A stretch of DNA of 64,000 bases from Ferruginivarius sediminum (GTDB lineage Bacteria > Pseudomonadota > Alphaproteobacteria > Kiloniellales > Rhodovibrionaceae), in contig NZ_QPMH01000013.1 of the NCBI RefSeq assembly GCF_003344765.1, forward strand, positions 1-64,000, in the 5' to 3' direction. The translations under genes were made by a program, and so were the position numbers. Shown in pieces: positions 16,682 to 26,951 of this stretch. Every line of letters starts with the position of its first letter. Position 1 is the stretch's first letter. The notes under the pieces were generated by a model that saw only the letters and a list, made by a program, of their open reading frames with translations, ran no database searches and had not been told where the DNA came from.

Positions 16682-19600
16682 TCAGCCCTTCCGCCCAAAC
16701 CCACCCCCACTCGGCGTCTCGATGACGAAAACGTCGCCCGGCGCCATTTCGGTGCGGTCGGTGCCGGAGAGATCCTGGCGGGTGCCGTCGGTGCGTTCCA
16801 CCCAGTTGCGGCCGCACTCGCCGGGCTCGCCGCCGTCCAGGCCGAAGGGCGGGACCTTGCGGTGGTTGGAGAGGATGGCCGCCGTCATTTGTTCGCGGAA
16901 TTGCAGCCGGCGCACGGTGCCGTCGCCGCCCCTGTGCCGGCCCTTGCCGCCCGAGCCGCGGCGGATGTGGAAGTCCTCCAGCAGCACCGGGAAGCGCCAC
17001 TCCAGCACCTCCGGGTCGGTGAGGCGCGAGTTCGTCATATGCGTGTGGATGGCGTCCTGGCCGTCGAAGTCCGGCCCGGCGCCCGAGCCGCCGCAGATGG
17101 TCTCGTAATACTGATAGCGGTCGTTGCCGAAGGTGAAGTTGTTCATCGTGCCCTGCGCGGCCGCCATCACCCCCAGCGCGCCATAAAGGGTATCGGTGAT
17201 GACCTGGCTGGTCTCCACGTTGCCGGCCACGACCGCGCCCGGATAGACCGGGTTCAGCATCGAGCCCTCGGGAATCACGATCTCCAGCGGCTTCAGGCAG
17301 CCCTCGTTCATCGGGATCTCGTCCTCCACCAGCGTGCGGAAGACATAGAGCACGGCCGCCCGGCACACGGCGGAGGGCGCGTTGAAGTTGTCCGGCCGCT
17401 GTGCGCTGGTGCGGGAAAAGTCGATCCGCGCCGTGCGCGACGCCTTGTCGATGGTGATGTCGACCGCGACCTCGGCGCCGTTGTCCATCGGATAGGTGAA
17501 GCTGCCATCCTTCAGCACGTCGAGAACGCGGCGCACCTGTTCCTCGGCGTTGTCCTGCACGTGGCCCATGTAGGCATGCACGACGTCAAGGCCGAAGTGC
17601 GCGACCATGCGCTCGATCTCCTGCACGCCCTTCTCGTTCGCGGCGATCTGGGCCTGCAGGTCGGCGATGTTCTGCGTGGGATTGCGCACCGGATAGGGGC
17701 CGCTGCCCAAGAGGTCGCGCAGGGCCTCTTCCCGGAACTCGCCCCGGTCGACCAGCTTGAAGTTGTCGATCAGCACGCCCTCTTCGTCCACCGTCCTGGA
17801 GTCCGGCGGCATCGAGCCGGGCGTGATGCCGCCGACATCGGCGTGGTGGCCACGGCTGGCGACGTAGAACAGGATGCGCTGCCCCGCCTCGTCGAACACC
17901 GGCGTCACGACGGTGATGTCCGGCAGGTGCGTGCCGCCGTTGTAGGGCGCGTTCAGCATGTAGACGTCGCCCTTGGCCAGCTTGCCCGCGTTCTCGCGGA
18001 TCACGGTGCGGACGCTCTCGCCCATGGAGCCGAGATGGACGGGCATGTGCGGGGCGTTGGCGACGAGGTTCCCCTCGGGGTCGAAGACGGCGCAGGAGAA
18101 ATCCAGGCGTTCCTTGATGTTCACCGAGTAGGCGGTGTTCTCCAGGGTGGAGCCCATCTGCTCCGCCACCGACATGAAGAGGTTGTTGAATACCTCAAGC
18201 ATGACGGGATCGACCTCGGTGCCCACCGCGTGCTCGCGCCGCTTCGCCTCGACGCGGGTCATGACGAGATGGTTGCGGTTGGTCAGCTCCGCGCGCCAGC
18301 CGGGCTCGACCGTTGTCGTGGAGTTCTGCTCGATGATAATGGCAGGCGCGTCCACCGTGTCGCCGGGCAGCAGGTCGGCGCGGTCGTAGACCGGCGTGTC
18401 CCGCCATTCGCCGCCGGCATACATGCGCACCGTCTCCAGCGGGCGCAGCGGCTCCACGCGGGCGTCGGCCTCGATATAGGGGTCCTCGGCCTGATCGGTC
18501 TTGCCGATGACCTCGACGGAGACCGCCTCGACGATGTGCGGCTTCTCGGCCATGACGAAGCCGAAGCGCTGCCGGTGCGCCGCCTCGAAGCCGGCGACGA
18601 TCTCCTCGCGGCTGCCGAAATCGACGATCAGCGGCGCGTCCGTGCCCTCATAGCGCAGGTGGACCTTGCGCAGCGTCTCGGTCTGTTCCTCGCGCACGCC
18701 CTGGTCGGCCATCTCCTTGCGGCCGTCCTCGGCCAGACGGTCGAGCGTGGCCGCGACCTCGTCCAGCATCCCGGCCTCCAGGCGCTTCTCGATGGCCTGC
18801 TCGCGGATGGTGCGCAGGTCCGCAAGCCCCATGCCGTAGGCAGAAAGCACGCCGGCGAAGGGGTGCAGGAAGATTTTGGTCATGCCCAGCGTATCGGCGA
18901 TGTCGCAGGCGTGCTGCCCGCCTGCGCCGCCGAAGCAGTTCAGCGTGTAGCCGGTGACGTCGTAGCCGCGCTGGATCGAGATCTTCTTGATGGCATTCGC
19001 CATGTTCTCGACCGCGATCTTGCGGAAGCCGTCGGCGACCTCCTCGGCGCTGCGGGTGTCGCCGGTGGCGTCATGGATTTCCCGCGACAGCCCGGTGAAC
19101 TTCTCGTGTACGACATCGGCGTCCAGCGCCTCGTCGGCGTTCGGGCCGAACACCTTGGGGAAGAAAGCCGGCTGGATGCGGCCCAGCATCAGGTTGGCGT
19201 CGGTCACCGTCAGCGGACCGCCCCGGCGATAGCATGCCGGCCCCGGATTGGCCCCGCCGCTGTCCGGCCCGACGCGGTAGCGCGAACCGTCGAAGTGCAG
19301 GATCGAGCCGCCGCCCGCGGCCACCGTGTGGATCTGCATCATCGGCGCGCGCATACGCACGCCGGCCACCTGGGTCTCGAAGGTGCGCTCGAACGCGCCG
19401 TCGTAGTGCGCGACATCGGTGGAGGTGCCACCCATGTCGAAGGAGATGATGCGCTCGAATCCGCCCATCTGCGCCGTGCGCGCGGCGCCGACGATGCCGC
19501 CGGCCGGGCCGGAGAGAATGGCGTCCTTGCCCTGGAACAGCCGCGCGTCCACCAGCCCGCCGTTCGATTGCATGAACATCAGCCGCACGTCGCCAAGCTC

Positions 19601-20344
19601 CCCCGCCACCCGGTCGACATAGCGCCGCAGGATCGGCGAGAGATAGGCGTCCACAACCGTCGTGTCGCCGCGGCTGACCAGCTTCATCAGCGGGCTGACC
19701 ACATGCGAGGTCGAGACCTGCGTGAAGCCGATGTCGCGCGCGATCCCGGCCACCTGCTCCTCGTGCTCGGGATAGCGGTAGCCGTGGACGAAGGCGATGG
19801 CGACGGCGCGGATGCCGTCGTCGTAGACCCGTTGCAGTTCGGCGCGCACCGCTTCCGCGTTTGGGGATGCAAGCACTTCGCCCTCGGCGGTGACCCGCTC
19901 CTCCACCTCGATCACGGTGTCGTAGAGCAGTTCCGGCAGATCGATGCGTCGGGCGAAGATGTTGGGGCGATTCTGGTAGGCGATGCGCAGCGCGTCGCGG
20001 AACCCCCTGGTGGTGACGAAAACCGTTCGCTCGCCCTTGCGCTCCAGCAGGGCGTTCGTCGCCACGGTCGTGCCCATCTTCACCGAATCGATCAGCTCGG
20101 CGGGGATGTCCTCGCCGGTGCCGATCTTCAGCAGGTCGCGCACGCCCTGCAGCGCCGCGTCGGCGTACTGTTCCGGGTTGTCGGAGAGCAGCTTGTGCGT
20201 CACCAGCGCGCCATCGGGCCGACGCGCCACCACGTCGGTGAACGTGCCGCCACGGTCGACCCAGAACTGCCATGCTTCGGCGCCGCCCTGGCGCCCGCTT
20301 TCCCGGCCCGGCTGTGTGCCCGCGCGCTCGCTGCGAGTGGTCAT
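16682..20344 (-). CDS. 5-oxoprolinase (ATP-dependent), fused HyuA-HyuB form
   Basis: The 1220-residue protein is a full-length fusion of the hydantoinase A part (about 1-690) and hydantoinase B part (about 700-1220), as in OPLAH. The enzyme opens 5-oxoproline to glutamate with ATP in the cytosol. Signs include [18 protein letters not shown] at the N terminus, [34 protein letters not shown], and in the B half [19 protein letters not shown] and [11 protein letters not shown] at the end. Together with the gamma-glutamyltransferase-like gene it could serve glutathione turnover, though they are 15 kb apart. Confidence 0.94.
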   Translation of the reverse strand: MTTRSERAGTQPGRESGRQGGAEAWQFWVDRGGTFTDVVARRPDGALVTHKLLSDNPEQYADAALQGVRDLLKIGTGEDIPAELIDSVKMGTTVATNALLERKGERTVFVTTRGFRDALRIAYQNRPNIFARRIDLPELLYDTVIEVEERVTAEGEVLASPNAEAVRAELQRVYDDGIRAVAIAFVHGYRYPEHEEQVAGIARDIGFTQVSTSHVVSPLMKLVSRGDTTVVDAYLSPILRRYVDRVAGELGDVRLMFMQSNGGLVDARLFQGKDAILSGPAGGIVGAARTAQMGGFERIISFDMGGTSTDVAHYDGAFERTFETQVAGVRMRAPMMQIHTVAAGGGSILHFDGSRYRVGPDSGGANPGPACYRRGGPLTVTDANLMLGRIQPAFFPKVFGPNADEALDADVVHEKFTGLSREIHDATGDTRSAEEVADGFRKIAVENMANAIKKISIQRGYDVTGYTLNCFGGAGGQHACDIADTLGMTKIFLHPFAGVLSAYGMGLADLRTIREQAIEKRLEAGMLDEVAATLDRLAEDGRKEMADQGVREEQTETLRKVHLRYEGTDAPLIVDFGSREEIVAGFEAAHRQRFGFVMAEKPHIVEAVSVEVIGKTDQAEDPYIEADARVEPLRPLETVRMYAGGEWRDTPVYDRADLLPGDTVDAPAIIIEQNSTTTVEPGWRAELTNRNHLVMTRVEAKRREHAVGTEVDPVMLEVFNNLFMSVAEQMGSTLENTAYSVNIKERLDFSCAVFDPEGNLVANAPHMPVHLGSMGESVRTVIRENAGKLAKGDVYMLNAPYNGGTHLPDITVVTPVFDEAGQRILFYVASRGHHADVGGITPGSMPPDSRTVDEEGVLIDNFKLVDRGEFREEALRDLLGSGPYPVRNPTQNIADLQAQIAANEKGVQEIERMVAHFGLDVVHAYMGHVQDNAEEQVRRVLDVLKDGSFTYPMDNGAEVAVDITIDKASRTARIDFSRTSAQRPDNFNAPSAVCRAAVLYVFRTLVEDEIPMNEGCLKPLEIVIPEGSMLNPVYPGAVVAGNVETSQVITDTLYGALGVMAAAQGTMNNFTFGNDRYQYYETICGGSGAGPDFDGQDAIHTHMTNSRLTDPEVLEWRFPVLLEDFHIRRGSGGKGRHRGGDGTVRRLQFREQMTAAILSNHRKVPPFGLDGGEPGECGRNWVERTDGTRQDLSGTDRTEMAPGDVFVIETPSGGGFGRKG

Positions 20345-20435
20345 GCGCTTCGCTCTCCCCGTATGATCGCCCTGCCCGTTCGGGCTGGACGGCGATACAG
20401 AGCAATCTTTCGGGAAGGCGTCAACGCCCGCCCGC

Positions 20436-21030
20436 TTACGCCGCCGGGCGACGGCGGGGCGGTGGCGGATTTTCCGAAGTTTCCGCCCCGCCGGCCGCCC
20501 ACTGATCGCTCAGACTGCCGATGGTTTCGCCGCTTGCCATGACAACTTCCTGCATCAGCGACCACGGACTCGGCCGGGGAAGCTGCACGCGGCTTTCGAC
20601 GTCGCCATTGCGGTGCAGGACGCGGCCGTCCAGGCGGGCGGCGATGCGCTGCATCGGCACGTTCTCGGCAAGGCAGATCATCGCGACTTCCCGAATGTTG
20701 CGGTTGCAGGCGAGAATCAGCGACCGGCGGCACAGGTCGGTGCCAAGCCCGCGGCCCCGCCAGGGACGCTCCACCGTGAGCGCCAGCTCACCCAGTCGCG
20801 CGAAGCCGGCAGTCAGCGGCACGACCTCCGCCAGGCCGCGCAGCTCCCCGCCGTCCATCTGGCCCAGCAGGATCGGAGTCCATCCAGTCGATACTGTCGA
20901 GATATCTTGCCACCGCATCGCTCGACATGCCGTGGCCGAAACGCAGGTAACGGTCATCGGCGTCCAGACGCGCGAAATGGCTTTTCACGCGCGGCAGATC
21001 CGTCGGCAAGAGTTTGCGGATATAGGGCAT
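20436..21030 (-). pseudogene. GNAT-family N-acetyltransferase, frameshifted
   Basis: The N-terminal part reads MPYIRKLLPTDLPRVKSHFA... to YLDSIDW in one frame from the ATG at 21030. The rest, ILLGQMDGGELRGLAEV through the acetyl-CoA-binding RPWRGRGLGTDLC to the stop at 20436, lies in another frame. The switch is near 20866-20890 and needs one base to be skipped. Both halves together give the normal order of a GNAT domain with a slightly long tail. This is either a real inactivating insertion or a sequence error. A fair ribosome-binding site (AGGAAAGGA) still precedes the start. Confidence 0.75.
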
Positions 21031-21285
21031 GGCGCGGTCCTTTCCTGGCCGTAGCCGTGACCGCCCCTCACGCACGTCCGTCCCCATCGACGCGCCTACG
21101 GGCTTGGATGCCCGAATCGGTCTTGCGAGAGTATCATGTAGCACTCATTGTGCAGCGCACAAGAGAGTGCAGCGTTAACCCTTTGTGCATACCAGCCATC
21201 TCTTGCTCATGGCGGTGGCGCATGAAATAAGCGTTCTGGAACTGTGGAAAGCGCCGCGCCGAGGCGGCGCGGGCAACGGAATGAT

Positions 21286-22062
21286 ATGACGATCTGGGGC
21301 AAAATCCTCGGCGGCGCGGCGGGCTTCGCATTGGGCGGGCCGCTGGGCGCGCTTCTTGGCGGGCTGGCCGGGCACGCGGTCGACCGCATGCGCGACTCCA
21401 CCCGCGAACTTGAGGACCGAACCGAGCCGATCGGCGAGAGCGAGGCCGACGAGGGCGCCGACGACAACACGCGCAAGATCGCCTTCACCATCGGCGTCAT
21501 CGTGCTTGGCGCGAAGATGGCGAAGGCCGATGGCACCGTCACGCGCGACGAGATCCAGGCGTTCCGGCAGGTCTTCCACGTTCCGCCGGACGAGATGAAG
21601 AACGTCGGCCGGGTGTTCAACCAGGCCCGGCGCGATGCCCGCGGCTTCGAGCCCTATGCCCGGCAGATCGGCCGCATGTTCCGCAACAACCCGGCCGTGC
21701 TGGAGGAGCTTCTGGACGGGCTGTTCCACATCGCCCGCGCCGACGGCGAGGTGCGCGAGGCAGAGTTGCAGTACCTGGAGCAGGTCGCCTTCATCTTCGG
21801 CCTGGATCAGTCGGCATGGGAGCGCATCAAGGCCAACAACATGGGCGCGGCCGGCTCGGATCCCTACGAGATTCTGGGCGTCTCCCGCGATTCCAGCGAT
21901 GCCGATGTGAAAAGCGCCTACCGGCAGCTCGTACGGGAGAACCATCCCGACCGGCTGGTCTCGCAAGGCATGCCGCAAGAGTTCATCGAAATGGCCAACG
22001 AGAAGCTGGCCACCATCAACGGCGCTTACGAGCAGATCCGCAAGCAGCGCGGGCTGAGCTGA
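21286..22062 (+). CDS. TerB-domain plus J-domain protein (DjlA-like co-chaperone)
   Basis: 258 residues. A Gly/Ala-rich hydrophobic N terminus (ILGGAAGFALGGPLGALLGG) may insert in the inner membrane. A TerB-like helical domain follows (about 60-175; GVIVLGAKMAKADGTVTRDE and GLFHIARADGEVREAELQYL are its repeats). The C-terminal J domain (DPYEILGVSRDSSDADVKSAY) has the HPD motif in RENHPDRL, which stimulates DnaK ATPase. This matches DjlA-type co-chaperones. The ATG at 21286 follows AACGGA. It is 28 bases upstream of the ABC-F gene. Confidence 0.9.
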   Translation: MTIWGKILGGAAGFALGGPLGALLGGLAGHAVDRMRDSTRELEDRTEPIGESEADEGADDNTRKIAFTIGVIVLGAKMAKADGTVTRDEIQAFRQVFHVPPDEMKNVGRVFNQARRDARGFEPYARQIGRMFRNNPAVLEELLDGLFHIARADGEVREAELQYLEQVAFIFGLDQSAWERIKANNMGAAGSDPYEILGVSRDSSDADVKSAYRQLVRENHPDRLVSQGMPQEFIEMANEKLATINGAYEQIRKQRGLS

Positions 22063-22090
22063 TCCGCCGCACGCAGGTTTTCGGAGAGTC

Positions 22091-23944
22091 ATGGCGCCGC
22101 CACCGCTCATTCAGTTGAAGGACGCGACTCTTGCCCTGGGCCATCAGGTGCTGGCCGAGGACGTGACCATGACCCTGGCGCGCGGGGAGCGTGCGTGCCT
22201 CGTCGGCCGCAACGGCAGCGGCAAGTCCACATTACTGCGCGCGCTGGCCGGTGAAATCGACCTGGACGCGGGCGAGCGCTTCCTGCAGCCGGGCGCGCGC
22301 GTCGCCTATCTGCCGCAGCAGCCTCACCTGCCGCCAGAGCAGACGGTGGCCGACTTCGTTGCCGGCGGACTGCCCGAAAGCGCGGCGGACGAGCGGCACC
22401 GCGTCGACGCCGCGCTGGTGCGCCTGGACGTGGACGGCTCGCGGCGCCTGGGCACGCTCTCGGGCGGTGAGGGCCGCCGCGCCGCGTTGGCCCGAACGCT
22501 GGTGGCCGAGTGCGACGTGCTGCTGCTGGACGAGCCGACGAACCATCTGGACCTGCCGACCATCGAGTGGCTGGAAGGCGAATTGAAGCGCTTCGACGGG
22601 GCGTTGCTGGTGATCAGCCACGACCGCGCCTTCCTGCGCGAGGTGAGCCGAATCACCTTCTGGCTGGACCGCGGCACGATGCGCCGGATGGACCGGAACT
22701 ACGCCCACTTCGACGAATGGGCCGAGGAGACGGCGGCCGAGGAGGAGCGTCAATTCCACAAGCTGACGCGGCGCATCAAGCGCGAGGAACACTGGCTGAC
22801 CTATGGCTTCACCGCCCGGCGCAAGCGCAATCAAGGCCGGTTGCGGCGGCTTCAGGACCTGCGCGAGAGCCGCGCGAAGCTGCTGGATGCACGCACCGGC
22901 GAGCTGAACCTGACGGTGGCCGAGGCCGAGGGCAGCGGCAAGACCGTTATCGAGGCCAAGGACATCGCCAAGGGTTTCACGCGCGATGACGGCAGCACGC
23001 TGCGCGTGGTGAAAGATTTTTCCACCCGCATCCGCAAGGGCGACCGCATCGGCGTCATCGGCCCGAATGGGGCCGGCAAGACCACGTTGATCCGCCTGCT
23101 GACGAAGGAGCTGGAGCCCGACAAGGGCAGCGTGCAGCACGGCACGCGGCTGAAGCCGATCTACTTCGACCAGCGCCGCCAGAAGCTGGACCCCGAGAAG
23201 ACGCTTTGGGAAACGCTGTGCCCTGGCGGCGGCGATTCCGTCATGGTCGGCGACCGGCAGCGCCACGTCGTCACCTACCTGAAGGAGTTCCTGTTCAGCG
23301 AGGGCCAGGCGCGCCAGCCAGTGCACGCGCTTTCCGGCGGCGAAACCAACCGCTTGCTGCTGGCCAAGCTGTTCTCCCAGCCCAGCAACCTGATCATCCT
23401 GGACGAACCGACCAACGACCTGGACATGGATACCCTGGACCTGCTGATCGAGGTCCTGGGCGACTACGACGGCACGCTTCTGCTCGTCAGCCACGACCGC
23501 GATTTCCTGGACAAGACGGTGACCTCGGTCGTGGTCATGGAGGGCGACGGTCTGGTCGAGGAGTTCCCCGGCGGCTATAGCGACAGCCTCAGCCAACGGC
23601 GTGGCACCGCAGGCCCCACACGCCTGGGCGGCAAGACGAAGGCGGAGAAGAAGGCGAAGTCCGCCAAGGCGGAGAAGCCGCGCGGCCGGCCCGAGAAACT
23701 GTCGTACAAGGAACAGCGCGACCTCGACGAGTTGCCGGAGAAGATCGAGCGGCTGCAGGCAAAGATCGAGCAGTTGCAATCGCAGATGAGCGACCCCGAT
23801 TTCTATCGGCGCGACCCGGGGAAGTTCGAAGAAGCCAGCGAGGCGCTGAAACGCGCGCAGGAGGCCCTGGACAAGGCCGAGACACGCTGGCTTGAGTTGG
23901 AGGAACGGCGGGAAAGCATCCAGGCGGCCGGCGGACGGCCCTGA
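22091..23944 (+). CDS. uup: ABC-F family ATPase (Uup-like)
   Basis: 617 residues with two ABC ATPase domains and no membrane segments. Walker A motifs are GRNGSGKST and GPNGAGKTT; signature motifs are LSGGEGRR and LSGGETNR; Walker B regions are LLLDEPTNHLDL and IILDEPTNDLDM. The linker between the domains and a C-terminal coiled coil rich in Lys/Glu (about 560-615) fit the Uup branch, linked in E. coli to DNA and ribosome functions. The stop overlaps the next start by one base (TGATG). Confidence 0.9.
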   Translation: MAPPPLIQLKDATLALGHQVLAEDVTMTLARGERACLVGRNGSGKSTLLRALAGEIDLDAGERFLQPGARVAYLPQQPHLPPEQTVADFVAGGLPESAADERHRVDAALVRLDVDGSRRLGTLSGGEGRRAALARTLVAECDVLLLDEPTNHLDLPTIEWLEGELKRFDGALLVISHDRAFLREVSRITFWLDRGTMRRMDRNYAHFDEWAEETAAEEERQFHKLTRRIKREEHWLTYGFTARRKRNQGRLRRLQDLRESRAKLLDARTGELNLTVAEAEGSGKTVIEAKDIAKGFTRDDGSTLRVVKDFSTRIRKGDRIGVIGPNGAGKTTLIRLLTKELEPDKGSVQHGTRLKPIYFDQRRQKLDPEKTLWETLCPGGGDSVMVGDRQRHVVTYLKEFLFSEGQARQPVHALSGGETNRLLLAKLFSQPSNLIILDEPTNDLDMDTLDLLIEVLGDYDGTLLLVSHDRDFLDKTVTSVVVMEGDGLVEEFPGGYSDSLSQRRGTAGPTRLGGKTKAEKKAKSAKAEKPRGRPEKLSYKEQRDLDELPEKIERLQAKIEQLQSQMSDPDFYRRDPGKFEEASEALKRAQEALDKAETRWLELEERRESIQAAGGRP

Positions 23945-24831
23945 TGCAGTTTTCGGTCAAACCGCTGCACCTCCTGCTTTTCGTCGCCGTCACTGTCGTC
24001 TGGGGCGGCAATTTCGCCGTGACCAAGCTGGGACTCCTGGAGATTCCGCCGATCATGCTGGTGGCGATGCGCTTCGCCCTGGTTACCGTCATACTGCTGC
24101 CCTTCGCCGGCATCCCGCGTGGGAAGCTGCCCGCCATCGGCCTGCTGTCGGTCGTGCTGGGACTGCTTCACTTCTCCATGATGTTCACCGGCCTGAAGGA
24201 CATCGACGCGGCGACGGCCGCCATCTCCATCCAGCTTCAGGTCCCCTTCGCCGCCCTGCTCGCCGCGCTGGCGTTCGGGGAGCGGCTGGGCTGGCGCCGG
24301 GCGCTTGGCATGGCGATCGCCTTCGCCGGCGTGGCCGTCATCGCGGGCGAACCGAGGCTGGAGGGCAGCTATCTCTCGCTGGCGCTGGTCATCGGCGCGG
24401 CGATGGTCTGGTCCGTCGCCAACATCCTGGTCAAGCGCCTGGGCGAGGTGGACGGCACGCAGATCAATGCCTGGATGGCGCTTTTCGCAACACCGCAGCT
24501 CGCCGCGGCATCCTTTGTCCTGGAGGACGGGCAGTGGGCGGCTTGGCAAGCGGCGGATTGGCGCACCCTGTTGATCGTCGCCTATCAGGCCGTGCTGGTG
24601 GTCGCGCTTGGCTATGGCACGTGGTATGCGATGTTGAAGCGCTACGACGTGAACGTGGCCATGCCGTTCACGCTGCTGGTGCCGTTCTTCGGGGTCCTGT
24701 CGGGCGTTCTGTTCCTGGATGAAGTCCTGACCGCCGCCCTGATCGTCGGCGGGGCGATGACCATCGTGGGCGTCGGCATCATCGTGATCCGCCGGCCCCG
24801 GCTGGCGGGGCCGAAGATCGAGAGATACTGA
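23944..24831 (+). CDS. EamA/DMT-superfamily transporter
   Basis: The 295-residue protein has about ten predicted membrane helices arranged as two EamA repeats. The N-terminal repeat contains FVAVTVVWGGNFAVTKLGL, typical of RhaT/YdcZ/EamA exporters of amino acids and metabolites. The second repeat starts near LALVIGAAMVWSVANILVK. The substrate is not predictable. It is coupled to the ABC-F gene and overlaps the amidase gene by one base. Confidence 0.9.
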   Translation: MQFSVKPLHLLLFVAVTVVWGGNFAVTKLGLLEIPPIMLVAMRFALVTVILLPFAGIPRGKLPAIGLLSVVLGLLHFSMMFTGLKDIDAATAAISIQLQVPFAALLAALAFGERLGWRRALGMAIAFAGVAVIAGEPRLEGSYLSLALVIGAAMVWSVANILVKRLGEVDGTQINAWMALFATPQLAAASFVLEDGQWAAWQAADWRTLLIVAYQAVLVVALGYGTWYAMLKRYDVNVAMPFTLLVPFFGVLSGVLFLDEVLTAALIVGGAMTIVGVGIIVIRRPRLAGPKIERY

Positions 24832-25553
24832 TGGAGGTCGAGGACGCCCCCTCCCCCAACCACGAACCGCGCCCCGAAGGGGTTCCGGTGGATATCCTGC
24901 TGCTCCACTACACCGGCATGGAGACCGGCGACGCGGCGCTGGCGCGGCTGTGCGATCCGGAGGCGAAGGTCAGCGCGCATTACCTGATCGAGGAGGACGG
25001 CCGCGTCTTCCAGCTTGTCGAGGAGGAACGCCGGGCCTGGCATGCCGGCGTGAGTTGCTGGAAGGGCGAACACGACATCAATTCCCGCTCCATCGGCATC
25101 GAGCTGGTGAATCCGGGCCACGAGTTCGGCTACCGCCCCTTCCCCGAGGCACAGATGGCCGCGCTGATCGAGCTTGCCGGCGGCATCGTGAAGCGCCATC
25201 CCATCCCATCCCATCGCGTCCTGGGCCACAGCGACGTCGCACCGGCGCGCAAGCAGGACCCCGGCGAGCTGTTCGACTGGCGGCGGCTGGCGGACGCCGG
25301 GCTCGGCATCTGGCCGGACCCGGTCGAGACCCCCGTGGATACGCCGCCCATCGCATGGTTCCAGGCGGCCTTCGCCCGCGTCGGCTATTGCCTGGCGCGC
25401 AGCGGCCGAATGGACGACGAGACGCGCGCCGTGATTACCGCCTTCCAGCGCCATTTCCAGCCCGAGGCGGTGGGTGGCGAGGCCGACCGCTCCACCGCCG
25501 CCCGCCTGCTTGGCCTGCAGCGAGCGCTTGAGCGAACGGGTGCCAGTTCCTAA
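24831..25553 (+). CDS. N-acetylmuramoyl-L-alanine amidase (Amidase_2) with peptidoglycan-binding domain
   Basis: The 240-residue protein resembles AmpD/AmiD enzymes, which cut the bond between MurNAc and L-alanine in peptidoglycan fragments. Zinc ligands are likely His26 (LLHYTG), His133 (GHSDVAP) and Asp143 (KQDPGELF). The catalytic domain ends near residue 155. A C-terminal PG_binding_1-like domain follows (AFARVGYCLARSG... AVITAFQRHFQP). No signal peptide is seen, which favours a cytoplasmic AmpD-type recycling role. Its stop is only 9 bases before rnpB. Confidence 0.88.
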   Translation: MEVEDAPSPNHEPRPEGVPVDILLLHYTGMETGDAALARLCDPEAKVSAHYLIEEDGRVFQLVEEERRAWHAGVSCWKGEHDINSRSIGIELVNPGHEFGYRPFPEAQMAALIELAGGIVKRHPIPSHRVLGHSDVAPARKQDPGELFDWRRLADAGLGIWPDPVETPVDTPPIAWFQAAFARVGYCLARSGRMDDETRAVITAFQRHFQPEAVGGEADRSTAARLLGLQRALERTGASS

Positions 25554-25562
25554 ATAGAAGTC

Positions 25563-25979
<417 letters not shown>

Positions 25980-26364
25980 CTTTATCTTCTCCCCGTCTCA
26001 CGTAAGTTTTCAAGTATTCGGCCGGCCTTTACGTTGGCAAGTGGACGAGTCTGAACTAAAGGTTCGGTGCATTCCAAACCGGGACAAGGGCGGCACATTC
26101 CCGGTTTTTCACGCAACGGCATGACTTTCCCTGTCCGGGAATGCGGGAAAGAGCCGCGCTTGCGGTCGGCGGCCCCTGCCGCCCACCCGTACAGCGTTCA
26201 TGACCGAGAACGTTAAGAGAACACAGTTAATCCAATGCATGAACTGTGACCCGGCGACGGAGATAAAATACCGTGGCTGGCAAGTGACGAAATCGACACA
26301 GGGATGATCCGAAGATTGACAACAAACGTCTTGATCTTAACCCGTTTTTTACTTGTTCCCGGCA
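25980..26364. other. Intergenic region between rnpB and the mraZ promoter
   Basis: I see no protein gene here. The region is less GC-rich than its surroundings and holds several inverted repeats: CATTCCCGG (26096-26104) with CCGGGAATG (26135-26143), CTTTCCC (26125-26131) with GGGAAAG (26145-26151), and CACAGTT (26222-26228) with AACTGTG (26242-26248). They may be operators or part of a leader or small RNA. The T-rich start just after rnpB may be its terminator. Confidence 0.5.
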
Positions 26365-26393
26365 TTGACACCCATAGAACCCCATGCTATCCC
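26365..26393 (+). promoter_or_regulatory. Candidate promoter of the dcw cluster (PmraZ)
   Basis: A consensus -35 TTGACA is at 26365-26370, followed 17 bases later by TATCCC (26388-26393) preceded by TGC, a weak extended -10. It lies about 90 bases before the mraZ start and overlaps the CCCAT boxes. Confidence 0.5.
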
Positions 26394-26410
26394 ATGATAT
26401 CCCATGCCAA
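26371..26410. promoter_or_regulatory. MraZ operator: four CCCAT (TGGG on minus strand) boxes at 10-base steps
   Basis: CCCAT begins at 26371, 26381, 26391 and 26401, each followed by five variable bases. In E. coli, MraZ represses its own operon by binding TGGGN repeats separated by 5 bases; the same unit and spacing occur here on the minus strand. The boxes overlap the likely -10, consistent with autorepression. Confidence 0.75.
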
Positions 26411-26483
26411 GGCAGGGAAGCCCAACGGAAACCAGGTGGGCGGCACGGGATAACAGGGACACACCCGGTCGGGGGACAGTCCG

Positions 26484-26951
26484 GTGGCAGTCTTCATCGG
26501 CACATTCGAGAACAAGGTCGACCGCAAGGGGCGCGTCTCGGTGCCGGCTGCCTTCCGCAAGGCCGTGGACGGCCAGTCGTTCAACGGCGTCGTCGTTTTC
26601 CCGTCCTACCGCGCCCCCGCGCTCGAGGCCTGCGGCATGGAGCTGATGGAGCAACTGGGCGAGCGCATGGGCGAGTTCGATCTCTTCTCCGAGGACCACG
26701 AGGACCTGGCAACGACGATCTTCGCCGACTCCCAGCAGCTGGGCTTCGACGACGGCGGGCGTATCATGCTGCCCGGCGAGTTCATGGAGCATGCCGGCAT
26801 CGGCGAGCGCGCGGCCTTCGTCGGCAAGGGCCGGATGTTCCAGATCTGGGAGCCCGACGCGCTGGCCCGCGAGAAGGAGGCTGCCCGCCAGCGGGCCCGC
26901 GAGCGCAAGCTGACCCTGCCGCTGAAGGCCGGCGGCAAGGAGGAGGCCTGA
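26484..26951 (+). CDS. mraZ: Transcriptional regulator MraZ
   Basis: The 155-residue protein has two SpoVT-AbrB-type halves, each with the DxxxR DNA-contact motif: DRKGR at 13-17 and DDGGR at 89-93. MraZ is a ring-shaped DNA-binding protein that represses the dcw operon by binding TGGG repeats upstream of its own gene; such repeats are present at 26371-26410. The start is GTG at 26484 after GGGGGA. The C terminus has a basic coiled stretch. The stop overlaps the rsmH ATG by one base. Confidence 0.96.
   Translation: MAVFIGTFENKVDRKGRVSVPAAFRKAVDGQSFNGVVVFPSYRAPALEACGMELMEQLGERMGEFDLFSEDHEDLATTIFADSQQLGFDDGGRIMLPGEFMEHAGIGERAAFVGKGRMFQIWEPDALAREKEAARQRARERKLTLPLKAGGKEEA

Noticed and set aside
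16448..20542. A 1364-codon open frame antisense to the 5-oxoprolinase gene
   Set aside because: It is a GC-driven shadow: the opposite strand encodes a complete, well-conserved enzyme, and the antisense translation has low-complexity, Arg/His/Asp-rich content without domains.
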